A stretch of DNA of 64,000 nt from Pachyseris speciosa (GCA_016490735.1 JAEMWC010000022.1:1276001-1340000), one strand, 5' to 3'. Numbered from the stretch's first letter, positions 24,565 to 34,048 are shown. Made by a program: numbers and translations. The notes: a model not told the origin generated them from the letters alone.

Positions 24565-24599
24565 GGCGGGGTTTTGCAGCCTGTATATAAGGGAGAAAA
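24565..24599. promoter_or_regulatory. divergent promoter region with TATATA
   Basis: The 35 bp between the capsid-type gene (minus) and the ATPase (plus) contain GTATATAAGG, which reads as CTTATATAC on the other strand. TATA-like signals therefore face both genes. They lie only 10-20 nt from the start codons, closer than a normal TATA box, so a virus-type late element is possible. Confidence 0.4.
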
Positions 24600-25255
24600 A
24601 TGAAAATTCCGAATTATGATCCCGACGTCGCTGCCGCCAACGGTTTCCAGCAGGGGCATCCGGCCATGCCCGCCGACGCTTTTCGGATGTTGATCTGCGG
24701 GCCGAGCAATTCAGGTAAGACGAACATCCTGCTCCACATGCTCTACGAACTGCTGGAGTTCGACAAAGTCTTTCTTTTTTCGAAAAACCTCCACCAACAC
24801 AAGTATCAAGCGCTCTTGCGGGACTTTGCCGAAAACATCGACCCCGAGGTGGGGTACGAGGTCATCGAGGCTCCCGGCGACGAAATCGTTCCCCTTGAGG
24901 AGCTGTGTCCCCGCCCCGAGGCGTGAACCGACAACCAAAAAATCGTCGTGTTCGACGACCTGGTTTGCGAAAAAAAATCAAAACGACATTATCAACTATT
25001 TCATCAACGGGAGGCACAGAAACTGCAGCGTCATTTATCTCACCCAGACCTATTACAAGGTTCCCAAAAAAAATCCGGGACAACTGCAGCCATTTCTGCC
25101 TTTTCAGCTTCCTCCCGAGGGAGAACAAACGAATCGCCGACGAGCTGGGGGTCGACCCTGACCCGCTGGACCGCGCTACCGACAAAAGGTTTTCCTTCTT
25201 TTACTTCGACAAACCGCAAAAGCTGATGAAGAAAAATTTCGACGAAACAATATAA
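24600..25255 (+). pseudogene. FtsK/HerA-type DNA packaging ATPase, frameshifted
   Basis: Begins MKIPNYDPDVAAANGF. Walker A is MLICGPSNSGKTNIL at about residues 30-44 and Walker B is KIVVFDDL near 24940-24960. The sensor region VIYLTQTYYKVPK lies near 25032-25070 and is typical of the A32-like ATPases of Polintons and large DNA viruses. There is an in-frame TGA at 24924-24926. Two one-base shifts follow, each in a run of eight A (about 24970-24977 and 25067-25074). The C-terminal part ends DETI at the stop, which overlaps the fibre ATG (TAATG). The enzyme pumps genome DNA into the capsid. Intact length would be about 218 residues, normal for the family. The A-run shifts could be assembly errors; the TGA less easily. 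Confidence 0.85.
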
Positions 25256-27391
25256 TGGGGTGGTTTTCCAAACGACCCAGGTTTTTCAGAAGACCCGGAG
25301 CGGCTGGAGCCGCCGGCCCCCCTGGGCCACGAGGTTTGCGCGGAGCGAAGGGGAATAACGGACCGCAAGACCCAGAAGGTCTGCAGGGGCCGACAGGCCC
25401 GCATGGGCCGCAGGGACCGCAGGGGCCGCAAGTCCCCCACGGAGAAGAAGGCCCGCCAGGTCCAGCGGGCGCGCGAGGAACAACGGGCCCGCAAGGGCTG
25501 AAAGGCGACCGTGGGAATGTAGGGGCCAAAGGAGACAAAGGCGACAAAGGGTACAAAGGCGCCAAAGGCGATGCCGGCCCCCGCGGACCAGAAGGACCAC
25601 GCGGCGTTCAAGGGGTCAGAGGCCCACAAGGAGCACAAGGCCCGCAAGGCCCGCAAGGCCCGCAAGGACCAACGGGCTCGGCGACAGGACCTTTTCTGAA
25701 GCTCGACGGGAGCACACCAATGACCGGTAACGTGGACATGGGAGAAAACCTCATCACCATGGGTTCCGGAAATCGCAGGATGTTTGAAACGCGACGGGTC
25801 CAACCCAGCGTGGGACGATTTGAACATGGGCGCAAATGCCATCCTCGATTTGAAAGACGCCGATTCCAGCACACCTGCTGACAACGCCGTCAACAAGAAA
25901 TATGTGGACGAGGGTTTGCAAACCAAATTTGACACGGTCGCGCAAAAAGATTTGAACATGAACAACAACGCGGTGGTGAATCTTGCGCCCCCCGTCCGGG
26001 TCAGCAGACGCGGCAACCAAATGGTATGGCGATGAGTATTTCGTCCGAAGAGACCGAACAGAGCCAATGTACGGAGACCTGGACGTGAGGGGGCACGCTG
26101 TGACTGGTATAAAAAACGACGTCACGGACTTGTTCGCCCCTGTGAACAAAAGGTACGTCGACTCGACGTTTTTGCCGAAAAACGTGGCGGAAAACCTCGA
26201 CATGAAAACAAAGAAGATCGAAAATCTCGGTGCGGCAACCGCAGATGCAGATGCCGTCGGCTTGAAAGTGATGAAAGATTTCGTGAATCATTAACACCTT
26301 TCTCAGTCCGGCGGGCAAAAAAACCCATTCGCCTTTCTCATGGACGATGACGACGAGTCCTCATCCGAAAACAACATTCAGATCCATGGGATAGTCAACT
26401 TCGCCGCCTCCCCAAACGGGGTCAACAAAAACGCATACGAGTTCACTCTCGTCAAAGACGCGGGCAGCGACGATTATCGCTCGCGGATCGGTTTCAATCT
26501 CAATCCTCTTGCTTTGGGCTATTACACACTCGTGGTTGAGTATTTTCCGCCTGAAATGAAAAACGTGTCCGTGAGGGCGAGCGCCACCGTCGCTTCCATT
26601 ACGAACCAAACCACGCGAACCTTCAGCGGCGCCAACCCGAAATAACGAAAACCCTCATTCAGTTGCACCACTGGAGTACCAACATCCCCAACTACATTTA
26701 TTTGGACCTGCACGGCAGAACTCCTGGTTCAACCACGGGCCACCTCGTTGTTTATGGGGCTTCTGGCACCGTGTCCAGCGTGGACTCGGGGGTCTTTGAC
26801 GCGGTTTGGGCTGTGGAAAATGGGAAAATGGAAATGCAAACCGACTTGGATATAAACGGAAATCTGCTGTTGCTGCCAAAATTGGGAAGTGATTTGGATT
26901 TGAATTACAAAAAAGTTCACAGCAACGGCCTGGCGTTGGTCCTTGCGGGCGTAACCGGAATGACCATGGACACCGCCCTGGATCTGGGTGGGTGGGCCCT
27001 TTATCGACCGAAACTGGGTGATGATTTGGATTTGGACGGTCGCAATGTGAAAGATGGGCGCGCAATGCTGTTTGGTGGAACGAACGGGCAGATGATGTTG
27101 CAGCGTGACCTGAACCTGAATGGACAATACGTGGTCGATGGAAATGCGTCATTGTTTGGTGGAACCAACGGGCAGAGGACGTTGCAGAGTGACCTGAACA
27201 TGAACACTTATTTGATTCATGAACCAAAATTGGGTGGAAATTTGAATTTGAATAACAAATCAGTTTACAACAATGACACCCTTTTATTCAGATACAGTGA
27301 TGGAGTCATTCACTTCTCAAAACCTGTGTACTGGCCGGGTATGGTTTATCAAGAAGACAGCGTCGCACAATTGCCAGCCCCTCCACAGTAA
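25255..27391 (+). pseudogene. collagen-like fibre / tail-spike protein, frameshifted
   Basis: The ATG overlaps the ATPase stop. After a short basic start comes a Gly-X-Y region of about 125 residues rich in GPQGPQ and GDKGDK, a collagen triple helix. Next are repeats of the type [14 protein letters not shown] and [17 protein letters not shown], as in trimeric phage tail fibres. Shifts near 25780 and 25985 and stops at 26292-26294 and 26643-26645 break the frame. From 26663 a single frame of 242 codons carries repeats such as LFGGTNGQ..LQ.DLN.N and PKLG..LDL, probably a beta-structured trimer. It ends YWPGMVYQEDSV..LPAPPQ. The likely role is host attachment from the virion surface, inferred from architecture. 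Confidence 0.75.
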
Positions 27392-27542
27392 CGGGTGGGC
27401 GTCATGTGGCAATTTTTCTTTCTCCCGGGCGCATAGTTACCAGGACCACTGCCTCGATTTCATGCCGCGTGAAAGGTCTCACCAATGGTCGGAGGGCGCA
27501 GGCAAGATTCATCCTCACGCGAAGATTCATCCTCACGCATCC

Positions 27543-27872
27543 TCAAAGCGAACGAAATTCACCGACCTGGGAAAAATAAACTCCCTGAAATTGCGTATGA
27601 GGCTTCCCAAGCTCCTTCCACCGAGCTGGGTCGCAGAGTTCTTGCCCACCATCCGAAATGACGACGACGGCGTCGAATATTCCGTTTTTCTCAAGAGTTT
27701 TTCGAAAGTGGGGGAATCAAATCGGGTTGGCTGCCCACCCCATCTCCTCCCTGGTTTTGGTTGGGGTGCCGAGCTCCTCAATCCTTTGGCAGCGGCGACA
27801 AACAAGTTCGAAATTCTCACGGTCCTCAACCATCGTTTCTCCGCAGCACTCCCTCCCGTTTGCGTGCGCCAT
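27543..27872 (-). pseudogene. small zinc-ribbon protein, interrupted by one TGA
   Basis: The minus frame starts ATG at 27872 (MAHANGRECCGETMVEDREN) and contains CCGET...VCRRCQRIEELGTP, a two-pair Cys pattern of zinc-ribbon type. One in-frame TGA at 27717-27719 splits it; the same frame then stays open to a stop at 27543. It runs antisense to the start of the integrase frame. The VEDRENFELVCRRCQR pattern recalls the zinc ribbons of VLTF3-like late transcription factors reported in Polintons, but the rest is too short and divergent to be sure. No other function is suggested. Confidence 0.4.
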
Positions 27873-27939
27873 CTTTCCCACTTGTTTTATAGGTTCAATG
27901 GAGTTTCCTTCCCAGGAAACTCCTGCCTTGAAGTAGGAA

Positions 27940-28890
27940 AAACTCCCTGCCTTGAAGCGGGAAAAAAATTTTACTACAGCCCGAAAGGTTATTGGAAAGG
28001 GTTGGCCGCAGTGAAAAAACTGGCCCAAGCCTCAAAGGTTTCGGAAAGTGTTGCGAAGCAATGGTTGCAAAAACAGGCGCTTTGGCAAATCTTTCTTCCC
28101 GCGCCGCGGCGCATTCCTCGGCCGAAGTTTGACGTGCCAACACCCAACACGGTGCACCAAGCCGACCTGCTCTTCATGCCGCACGACAAGGTGGGGCGCA
28201 CAACTTTCAAATACGCGCTGACTGTGGTTGACGTGGCCAGCCGCTTCAAGGCAGCTGAGCCCCTGACCTCGAAAAATTCTGACGACGTTGCCCAGGCCCT
28301 CGGGAAAATTTACAAGCGCGGGCCTCTCAAATGGCCAAAGCTTCTGCAAGTGGAGCCCGGGTGGGAGTTCATGAGGGCTGTTTCCAGAGTCATGGAGGCG
28401 CATGGAACGGGCATTCGCCGTGGACATGTGGAAGTGCACCACGACCAGGCGATTGTGGAACGCTTCAACCGCACGCTTCCCGAGCGATTGTTCGGACACC
28501 AGTACGCAGTCGAAATGGGGCTGCCGGAGGGTGAGCGATCTGTTGTGTGGGTGGCCAGGCTTCCGAGGGTTCTTGCTGCTCTCAACAACCAGACCACGCG
28601 GCTGACAGAATTGAAACCCACAGATGCGATCCGAAGACAGTCTGTTTTTGCCCAGCCGGCAACTCCATTTTTGAGACCTATTGGCGCGGCCGAAGAAAGA
28701 CTCCCTCCTGGCGTTGAAGTTTGCTATCTTTTTCAACCTGGGGAGTTGGAGGGGGGCACACGAAGAGCCACAGACCCTGTTTGGTCTTTTAAAGTGTTCG
28801 AGGTTGACAGGGTCATGGTGAAACCAGGCCAACCAGTTTTGTATTGGATTTCCCATCCCGCCGAAACGCAGCTTTTTTCGGTTGTTCCCC
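27940..28890 (+). pseudogene. retrovirus-type (RVE) integrase of the Polinton, catalytic Asp altered
   Basis: The frame is open from 27273 to 29141, but integrase homology starts near 27970 with YYSPKGYWKGLAAVKKLA. The DDE core follows: HQADLLFMPHD (first Asp), YALTVVDVASRFKAAEPL, then LLQVEPGWEFM where the family has QVDPGREF, and DQAIVERFNRTL (catalytic Glu). So the second catalytic Asp is Glu and the next Arg is Trp. The C-terminal part includes PGELEGGTRRATDPVW, typical of Polinton integrases. After about 28890 the same frame runs on into a Penelope-element fragment. Homology upstream of 27940 is lacking and the true start is unclear; an A7 run near 27960 may hide a shift. The enzyme joins element ends to host DNA. 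Confidence 0.88.
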
Positions 28891-29288
28891 GAATACCGAG
28901 CTCCCTCCTACGACTAGGTGACCGATTCCGAGAACATCTTCGTGATGTTGAGAAAGATGACAAAGACGCATCCAAACCTGTCGCTCGGCATTTTAATCTC
29001 CCTAACCATTCCAAACAACACATGTCGATCTCCGGCCTTTCCCTACATCAAGGTACCACGGAAAGCCGTAAAAATCTCGAGCAAAAACTGATCTTTCAAA
29101 TTGGCACTCTTAATCCCCACGGTATCAACGAGCGCTTTTAATTCAATTAATTTATTCCTGTTTTTCACGTTACCATGTTACCACCAATAGCGTAGCTCCA
29201 TTTTCTTTATATAAACCATACACAACCCACAATTCCTCGATTCGCTCCGACGAAGGGCTAACGCTCGAAACGTCAGCTAATCGAATCC

Positions 29289-29319
<31 letters not shown>

Positions 29320-29352
29320 CGTTTGATAAACCAAATTTTCGTGTTTCACTCC

Positions 29353-29389
<37 letters not shown>
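28891..29389 (+). mobile_element. 5'-truncated Penelope-like element fragment
   Basis: From about 28891 the frame encodes LRLGDRFREHLRDVEK, then KPVARHFNLPNHSKQHM, and ends with ESRKNLEQKLIFQIGTLNPH and GINERF. This is the C-terminal half of the GIY-YIG endonuclease domain of a Penelope-like element, ending at 29141. The 3' untranslated part follows, with a hammerhead-like motif at 29247-29275 and a tail about AGTTTCTTTAGAAACTA near 29370-29385. Insertion cut off the integrase C-terminus and replaced the end of the polymerase gene, whose last residues are now read from this fragment. Confidence 0.85.
29247..29275 (+). ncRNA. hammerhead-ribozyme-like motif, core altered
   Basis: CCGACGAAGGGC, loop TAAC, GCTC, then GAAACGTC. 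It has the order of a type I hammerhead: CUGANGA, a short stem II (GGGC/GCUC), GAAA and a cleavage triplet. The conserved CUGA is CCGA here, which should abolish cleavage. Such motifs are known from Penelope-like elements. Confidence 0.45.
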
Positions 29390-29392
<3 letters not shown>

Positions 29393-31538
29393 TCTTTATC
29401 CCTCCTACCAAGCCTGGCTGGTGGGGGATTCCCACCTCGGGGTGGGGAAGATGATATTCAATGAGTTCTGTGTGAATCCCGTCTGGCAGTACCCACCGCT
29501 TGTCGTAGTACGCGCTCAGGCCCAGCTTCTGCTGCACGTAAGTCACCATCCGCCCCTCTCTCATGCGGAAGCCTGTGTTCGTCGCCATGTCTTTGGGTCC
29601 CGCGAGTGCCGCCTTGAAACATTCCCACCTGATGACGTTTTGCCTCTGGTTCATCCCTTTCGTGCTGACCTTGCTTTTGCCGCCGTCGGCGTCCACGAAA
29701 TAACACTTCGAGCAGAGCGCGATCATTCGATGGCCCTCACACTTCAGCTTGAACACCTTGGGGTGCGGCTGCTCCACTTGTCCCACGCGAGCCACTGCTT
29801 CTTTTCCACCTCGAACAAGGCCCTCATCTCCGGCTTCACAACGTCTTCCAACTTTGCGCCAGAGATCGCCATGTAGTTGCTATCCGTGTCCATCTGGATC
29901 AGCTCGAAGTCGCGGCTGTCGACAAACTTGTCCAGGAAGTCAAAGTAAGACTCGAGGATTCGGAGCTTGGCCAGCTGGTACACCGCGATGCCGACCAGAA
30001 ACGGCCTTCGGATCGTGATCCGCGGCACGCGGCAATCGGCTTGTGAACATCCCGAATGTGAAGTGTGGGTGTCGGGTCCTTCCTCTTGGTTGTGTCCCCA
30101 TATGCCTCGAAGTCGAAGATGATCGCGTGTGGATAGGTTCTGGTGAAAACGGGAGGGAGCGCCTTCTCTGTTTGCTCGACTTGACATGACCATCCTTCGA
30201 CCACACGGAAGCCCGCTTCCCGAAGTTTTTGTGTCCATTGAAGTGTTGCTTGGTGCAAATCTTCGTGGGTTTTCCCATCGTGAGTGTTTTTTTTGCCGCA
30301 ATCGGGGTAACATCGGGGACAACCGTGCCAGTAACACCCTTGGTATTGGGCACTGTTTTGGTCTCAAGATTGAATTCATCCACTGGGCGCCCCAAAACCC
30401 AAGGCTCGCCCCCGTGTCCACATTGGGCGTGGTGAATGTGAAGTCCTCGTTTGCGAACTTGTTGTTCCAACCAGCGGATCCCTTCTGGTGAGGCGGTTGA
30501 TTTGGGGAAGAAAGCCTTCTCAAACTCAGTTTGTGGTTTTTCGACTTTTTGGTTGGGGCATTCCACCACGGTTTCCCCTCGTCAACAGGTTGCGATGTGG
30601 CGTTGGAGATTACAGGCTTGTGTGGTTCTTGCTTGGCAGTACGGGCAAATGTAGTTTTGCCACAGCCTCCCAATCTTCTTCACAACAAACACGTGCCGTT
30701 CGTACACACCGATTGTGAGAACGTTTGTGAGTTTTGGGTTGGGGTTTCGGCGAAGCGCCCAAATGATTTCCTCCCCTCTTTTCTCAGGCTCGTACACCCG
30801 AATCCCCAACCAATCGGGGAAAGGCTTCCCGCGGTTGAAATGTTGTTCAACTTTGTGAAGTTCATCGAGCGAAGTTTTATGGCAATCGTGTGGAATGGCT
30901 TCAAGCTGGAAGAAACTTTTTGCCAACTCCCGTGCCTTTTTGGTGCTTCGATCGGGTCTGGCACCTTGATGCACAGCGAGACATCTCCAAAGACAAAGGT
31001 TGTCTTGAAACGTATCCAAACACACTATTGCGCCGTGGCGCCCGTGTGCCAAATTCCTCATCCACTCTGGCAGAGGCCCTGTTCCCATCAACGGCTGACG
31101 GGTGTTCACGATTTTGACAAAGACGACAGAGGGGGCCTCGAAAACACACCGTGTGTTTGGTCTTTCGAACCGAATCTGAGACAACCGCTCTTCCTCTTTT
31201 CGCCGCAGCCAGGGGGTGGTGTACAGAGGGTCAAACTCCGCCAAAATGTCTTGCTGTCGAAACGCAGCTGCCATGGCGTGGGTATATTTATGGTGAGAAA
31301 TTTTTTCTCGTAATTTTAATTCTCTTCCAGGGGGTGTGTCTTTTTGGGTCGGCCGGGGTGAGGGAAACAGTCGCATGATTTCTTCCTTCCTTTCTTGCCA
31401 GCTCCGGCGGAGTGGTGCTCGGGGGGCTGGCACTGGGGGGCGCTTTCTGCGCGGAGGTAGCACTGGCCGCTCAATCAATTCTGCCCCACGGCTTCCATCC
31501 TCTAAAAGGGGTGACGGCCGCTGTGGGTTACCTTCCAT
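29379..31538 (-). pseudogene. protein-primed family B DNA polymerase of the Polinton, internally deleted
   Basis: The start at 31538 lies at the inner edge of the right terminal repeat. The N-terminal region has DNLCLWRCLAVH and a zinc-finger-like segment (CPYCQARTTQACNLQRH). After a shift it continues with FEKAFFPKSTAS and IHIHHAQCGHGGE-type sequence, then YPHAIIFDFEAYGD (exonuclease motif I, Asp/Glu) near 30110. At about 30040 the sequence jumps directly to RPFLVGIAVYQLAKLRIL and then MDTDSNYMAIS (polymerase motif C, DTD). Most of the exonuclease and polymerase motifs A and B are therefore missing, several hundred residues compared with the usual ~1,000-1,200. Another shift near 29780 precedes the thumb-like end (IALCSKCYFVD, YDKRWVLPDGIHT). 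The last residues come from the Penelope fragment. Confidence 0.88.
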
Positions 31539-31820
31539 CTACGCCCATGCGGCCCAACCTCTAAATGGAGTGCCCGCTTTCTTTGGGCTACCTTTTGTTC
31601 CTTTCTTTTGCTCTCTTGGTTCGGGGTTTGTTTGTGTCGGAGTAGTATAGGGTGAATTAATTCAATACTGGCGTAACGAGGACACCACCAACAAGCCTTC
31701 GTTTCCCCCAAACAAAGCACTCTCCAACATCCACTTCGACCGGGAAGGGAGAAGTGGATGTTGGGAGCTTTGTTTGGGGGAAACGAAGGCTTGTTGGTGG
31801 TGGACGAGGCCTATACTACT
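31529..31820. repeat. Polinton right terminal inverted repeat with terminal palindrome
   Basis: Inverted match of 19535-19843. Its outer 180 bp (31641-31820) is a palindrome like that at the left end, though the outer arm lacks the GGTATTGAATTAATTCAC segment kept in the inner arm. The polymerase start codon lies at its inner boundary. Confidence 0.92.
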
Positions 31821-31825
31821 GATTT

Positions 31826-32259
31826 GGCTATTTAAAACTGCTCGGATTTCGGATTTTGAGGATACATTTTACGGATTGGCGGATTTCGAAGTCTCTGCGG
31901 ATAACGGATTTCTTCAATATTTTAGCGTGGATTATGGATTTTGTTTATTTGAAGAACGGATCGTGGAACTTAACTTATCTGTCTGCTTCAATTTAGTGTT
32001 CTCTCTGACGTAAGAACGAGGAGTTAGATCATCAGACATTTGACTTTCAATGTAATCGAAGGAGCAGTGACGCGGTCACGCCACAACAACATCGACGAGT
32101 TTGCTGGAAGTGAAATAGAAGGTTGTTAAGATGGACCAGTAGCCGAATGCAAGTTTAAACAGCCAATGGGTGTTTGTGTAGAATTTAGCAATGTCGTTTA
32201 AAACATTTGCGACACTCAGTCAAATTCAGTGAAAATTGTGACACCTCCCTGTGAAAAAC

Positions 32260-32291
<32 letters not shown>

Positions 32292-32788
32292 ACAAATAAA
32301 AAACTCGTGGTATCTAGAGCCAGAGCATGACATCCCGCTTTCCTCTCTCCCATCTATTCCTCCGCTTCCAAACGGTAAGCTGTCGGAGAAGGAAGTTGAG
32401 GAATTGTGCTACAACTGCCTTGCATATGGGGCTGCAGTCAGGTAGAGAACAAATCGACAGGAGACAACCATGACACGACGTGGGACTATTCCAGAGATTA
32501 TCTATCAGAGGCACCTCTATATCTCAGAGAGAGTAGTTATGTGCCGGAGTGGCTGCAAGGATGGCAAGTGAGGAGGAACGTTTAGAGGACATGCCCGGTA
32601 ATGACAGAGATACTGATCATAGTGACGATGAGGTGGTTGAATACGCCATGGCCGCGCCACCAGCTCTGACGAGAAGGAGACAGAAACTGCTTATGCTGTT
32701 TCAGAACTCCATAGAAGGTCCATTTTCTTATTATACATTGTAGGAACGACTAATCGATTTGGGCGCCAAGTGAGGATAAACAGTAGGC
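31826..32788. other. interior of the hAT-like element, two short frames
   Basis: Begins with repeated CGGATTT words. Around 32246-32300 is an (AAAAC)n run. Two plus-strand frames, about 32251-32445 (LSEKEVEELCYNCLAYGAAV at its end) and 32549-32743 (acidic DHSDDEVVEY, then LTRRRQKLLMLF), have no recognised homologue. They may be captured or decayed coding sequence. No transposase motif is visible. Confidence 0.35.
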
Positions 32789-33169
32789 TAAAGCTCCGGC
32801 TAAACGTTCAAACATTGTTATAAAACCTTTGTTGGATGAACAGTGTTAGAACGTGTAGCATGCATGTTTGATGACGTTTGCTCAACATTTTTTGTTGGAA
32901 GAATGTTTTGATTTCGATCAAACATTTTCTCCAACACACAACAAATGTTGAAGCGTGTAGCCGCCATTTCAACAATGTTGTATTGCAAAGACCAATCAGA
33001 GTTAAGGGCGCGGTCTCCAATCCGAGAGCCTAATAATTGTTGAAGTCAAAAGCCTGAAGCGACATGTTTCCAACAATGCTGTATGCGCATCCAACATTGT
33101 TAGAAGCATTCTTACAACAATGTTGGGACGTGTTCTTCTAACAATGTTACAACGTTTAGCCGGGGCTTA
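32789..33169. mobile_element. MITE with CCGGCTAAACG inverted ends
   Basis: TAAAGCTCCGGCTAAACG at the left is answered by CGTTTAGCCGGGGCTTA at the right. Inside, ACAATGTT and AACATTTGTTG words recur many times, giving a self-complementary interior. It has no coding capacity and is nested in the hAT-like element. Confidence 0.75.
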
Positions 33170-33369
33170 ATGTTATGACAGGTATTTATTTAACTAAAGA
33201 ACATTTACAAAAAGCTGATCTGAATGTTCTCAGGTCCTAAAGCCTCGAATAGTACTAGCACTGCAAGAGAAAAGAAACACCTGCTGATTCGGATTTTCCT
33301 AAAAAATTGCTCGGATCAACGGATTTGCTGACCCCTATTCACCCCCCCCCCCCCCCCTCCAAAATGTAA

Positions 33370-33725
33370 AACGCACGTGCAGAGCGATTAGGGACCTTAA
33401 GTCGGCAATGCTCTGGAGCAATCTCCCCTATGAGGCGAAAACCGCGCCATGAAAGTCCCTTTCAGAATTTACACGCAAACTTGCCGGCTTCTGGGTCGTA
33501 CTGAGCTGACTCCTCAGTACGCTCTCAAATCTTGTATGTAGATTATGATTTTTAACTCGTTGTAACACTTAATCTGCGCCCCACCTGGAACTGACCAGCT
33601 AATTTTGCTTGCTTTCTTGGTCTGTGGCTAGCGTAGTTAAATAAAGTTGTACCTTTCTACCTAGCAATAGGGACCTTGAGCAACGACGACGGCAATGAAG
33701 GCTAGAGGGCTACAAATAAATAGCC
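33370..33725. other. remnant of the outer repeat element
   Basis: ACGCACGTGCAGAGCGATT at about 33371 reappears inverted near 35825. AGGGACCTTAAGTCGGCAA (about 33390) and AGGGACCTTGAGCAACGAC (about 33669) look like two related repeat ends. No gene is visible. Confidence 0.4.
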
Positions 33726-33843
33726 TAAGGCCCGTTTCAAATGTCGAACTTCTTATGTGCCGAATCTAATGTATCATAACTAAGTGAAGCACGATCGTCC
33801 GGGTGAGTGTAGTCCTGAGAAGGACTGTTTGTGGTGACATTGA

Positions 33844-33880
33844 CTGACGTTTCGACAACCTGAGCGGAAGTCATCATCAG
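33844..33880 (-). ncRNA. hammerhead ribozyme motif (element 3' copy)
   Basis: Read on the minus strand: CTGATGA, then GACTTCC loop GGTTGTC (stem II with two internal mismatches), then GAAACGTC. The core nucleotides CUGAUGA and GAAAC with a GUC triplet are intact. Same strand as the element's coding sequence. Confidence 0.5.
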
Positions 33881-34048
33881 AGTCAAGTGATTGGAGTAAC
33901 GTCAGGAGATGGTATAAGTACTCTGGTCGTTGATGTGATTGGTCAACGAAGTCGTGATGTTATTGGTTGTCTGTCAGTTAAGCCGTGATGTTATTGGCTG
34001 TGAAGACTGTAAACCGTGGTTGGTGCGTTTCGATCCGTCTTTTGTTAG

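Larger units (their letters stand above)
19535..31820. mobile_element. Polinton/Maverick (adintovirus-like) element, decayed
   Basis: A 12.3-kb element bounded by AGTAGTATAGG / CCTATACTACT and directly flanked by GATTT on both sides (19530-19534 and 31821-31825), a 5-bp apparent duplication. It has ~300-bp terminal inverted repeats. Its genes are the Polinton hallmark set: retrovirus-type integrase, family B DNA polymerase, packaging ATPase, adenovirus-type protease, and capsid and minor virion proteins, plus a collagen-like fibre and a phospholipase A2-like protein. Typical elements are 15-20 kb; here much of the polymerase is deleted. Frameshifts and stops in most genes make it non-functional. 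These elements replicate as double-stranded DNA and integrate by their own integrase. Confidence 0.93.
19501..33358. mobile_element. hAT-like element, host of the Polinton insertion
   Basis: The left end AGGGGGGTGAATAGG is mirrored by CCTATTCACCCCCC at the right end. Subterminal CGGATCAACGGATTT also occurs near both ends. The 8-bp CCAAAATG lies immediately outside on each side (19493-19500 and 33359-33366), the target-duplication length of hAT elements. Only about 1.5 kb of its own interior remains recognisable (31826-33340), rich in CGGATTT words. No transposase was recognised, so it is probably non-autonomous or decayed. The C-tract at its right end is longer than at the left. Confidence 0.65.

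Noticed and set aside
25176..26067. Long Pro/Arg/Leu-rich minus-strand frames opposite the collagen-like gene
   Set aside because: They are mirror frames of the Gly-Pro repeat codons; the plus strand has the coherent protein.
21942..27872. Recurrent in-frame TGA codons as evidence for recoding (Trp or selenocysteine)
   Set aside because: TGA does recur in the protease, ATPase and zinc-ribbon frames, but frameshifts, a TAG and deletions occur in the same genes, and host exons use TGA normally. Decay explains it better.
27884..27891. TATAAAA box for the small zinc-ribbon gene (minus strand)
   Set aside because: It lies only 12-19 nt before the ATG, which would put the transcript start inside the coding region.
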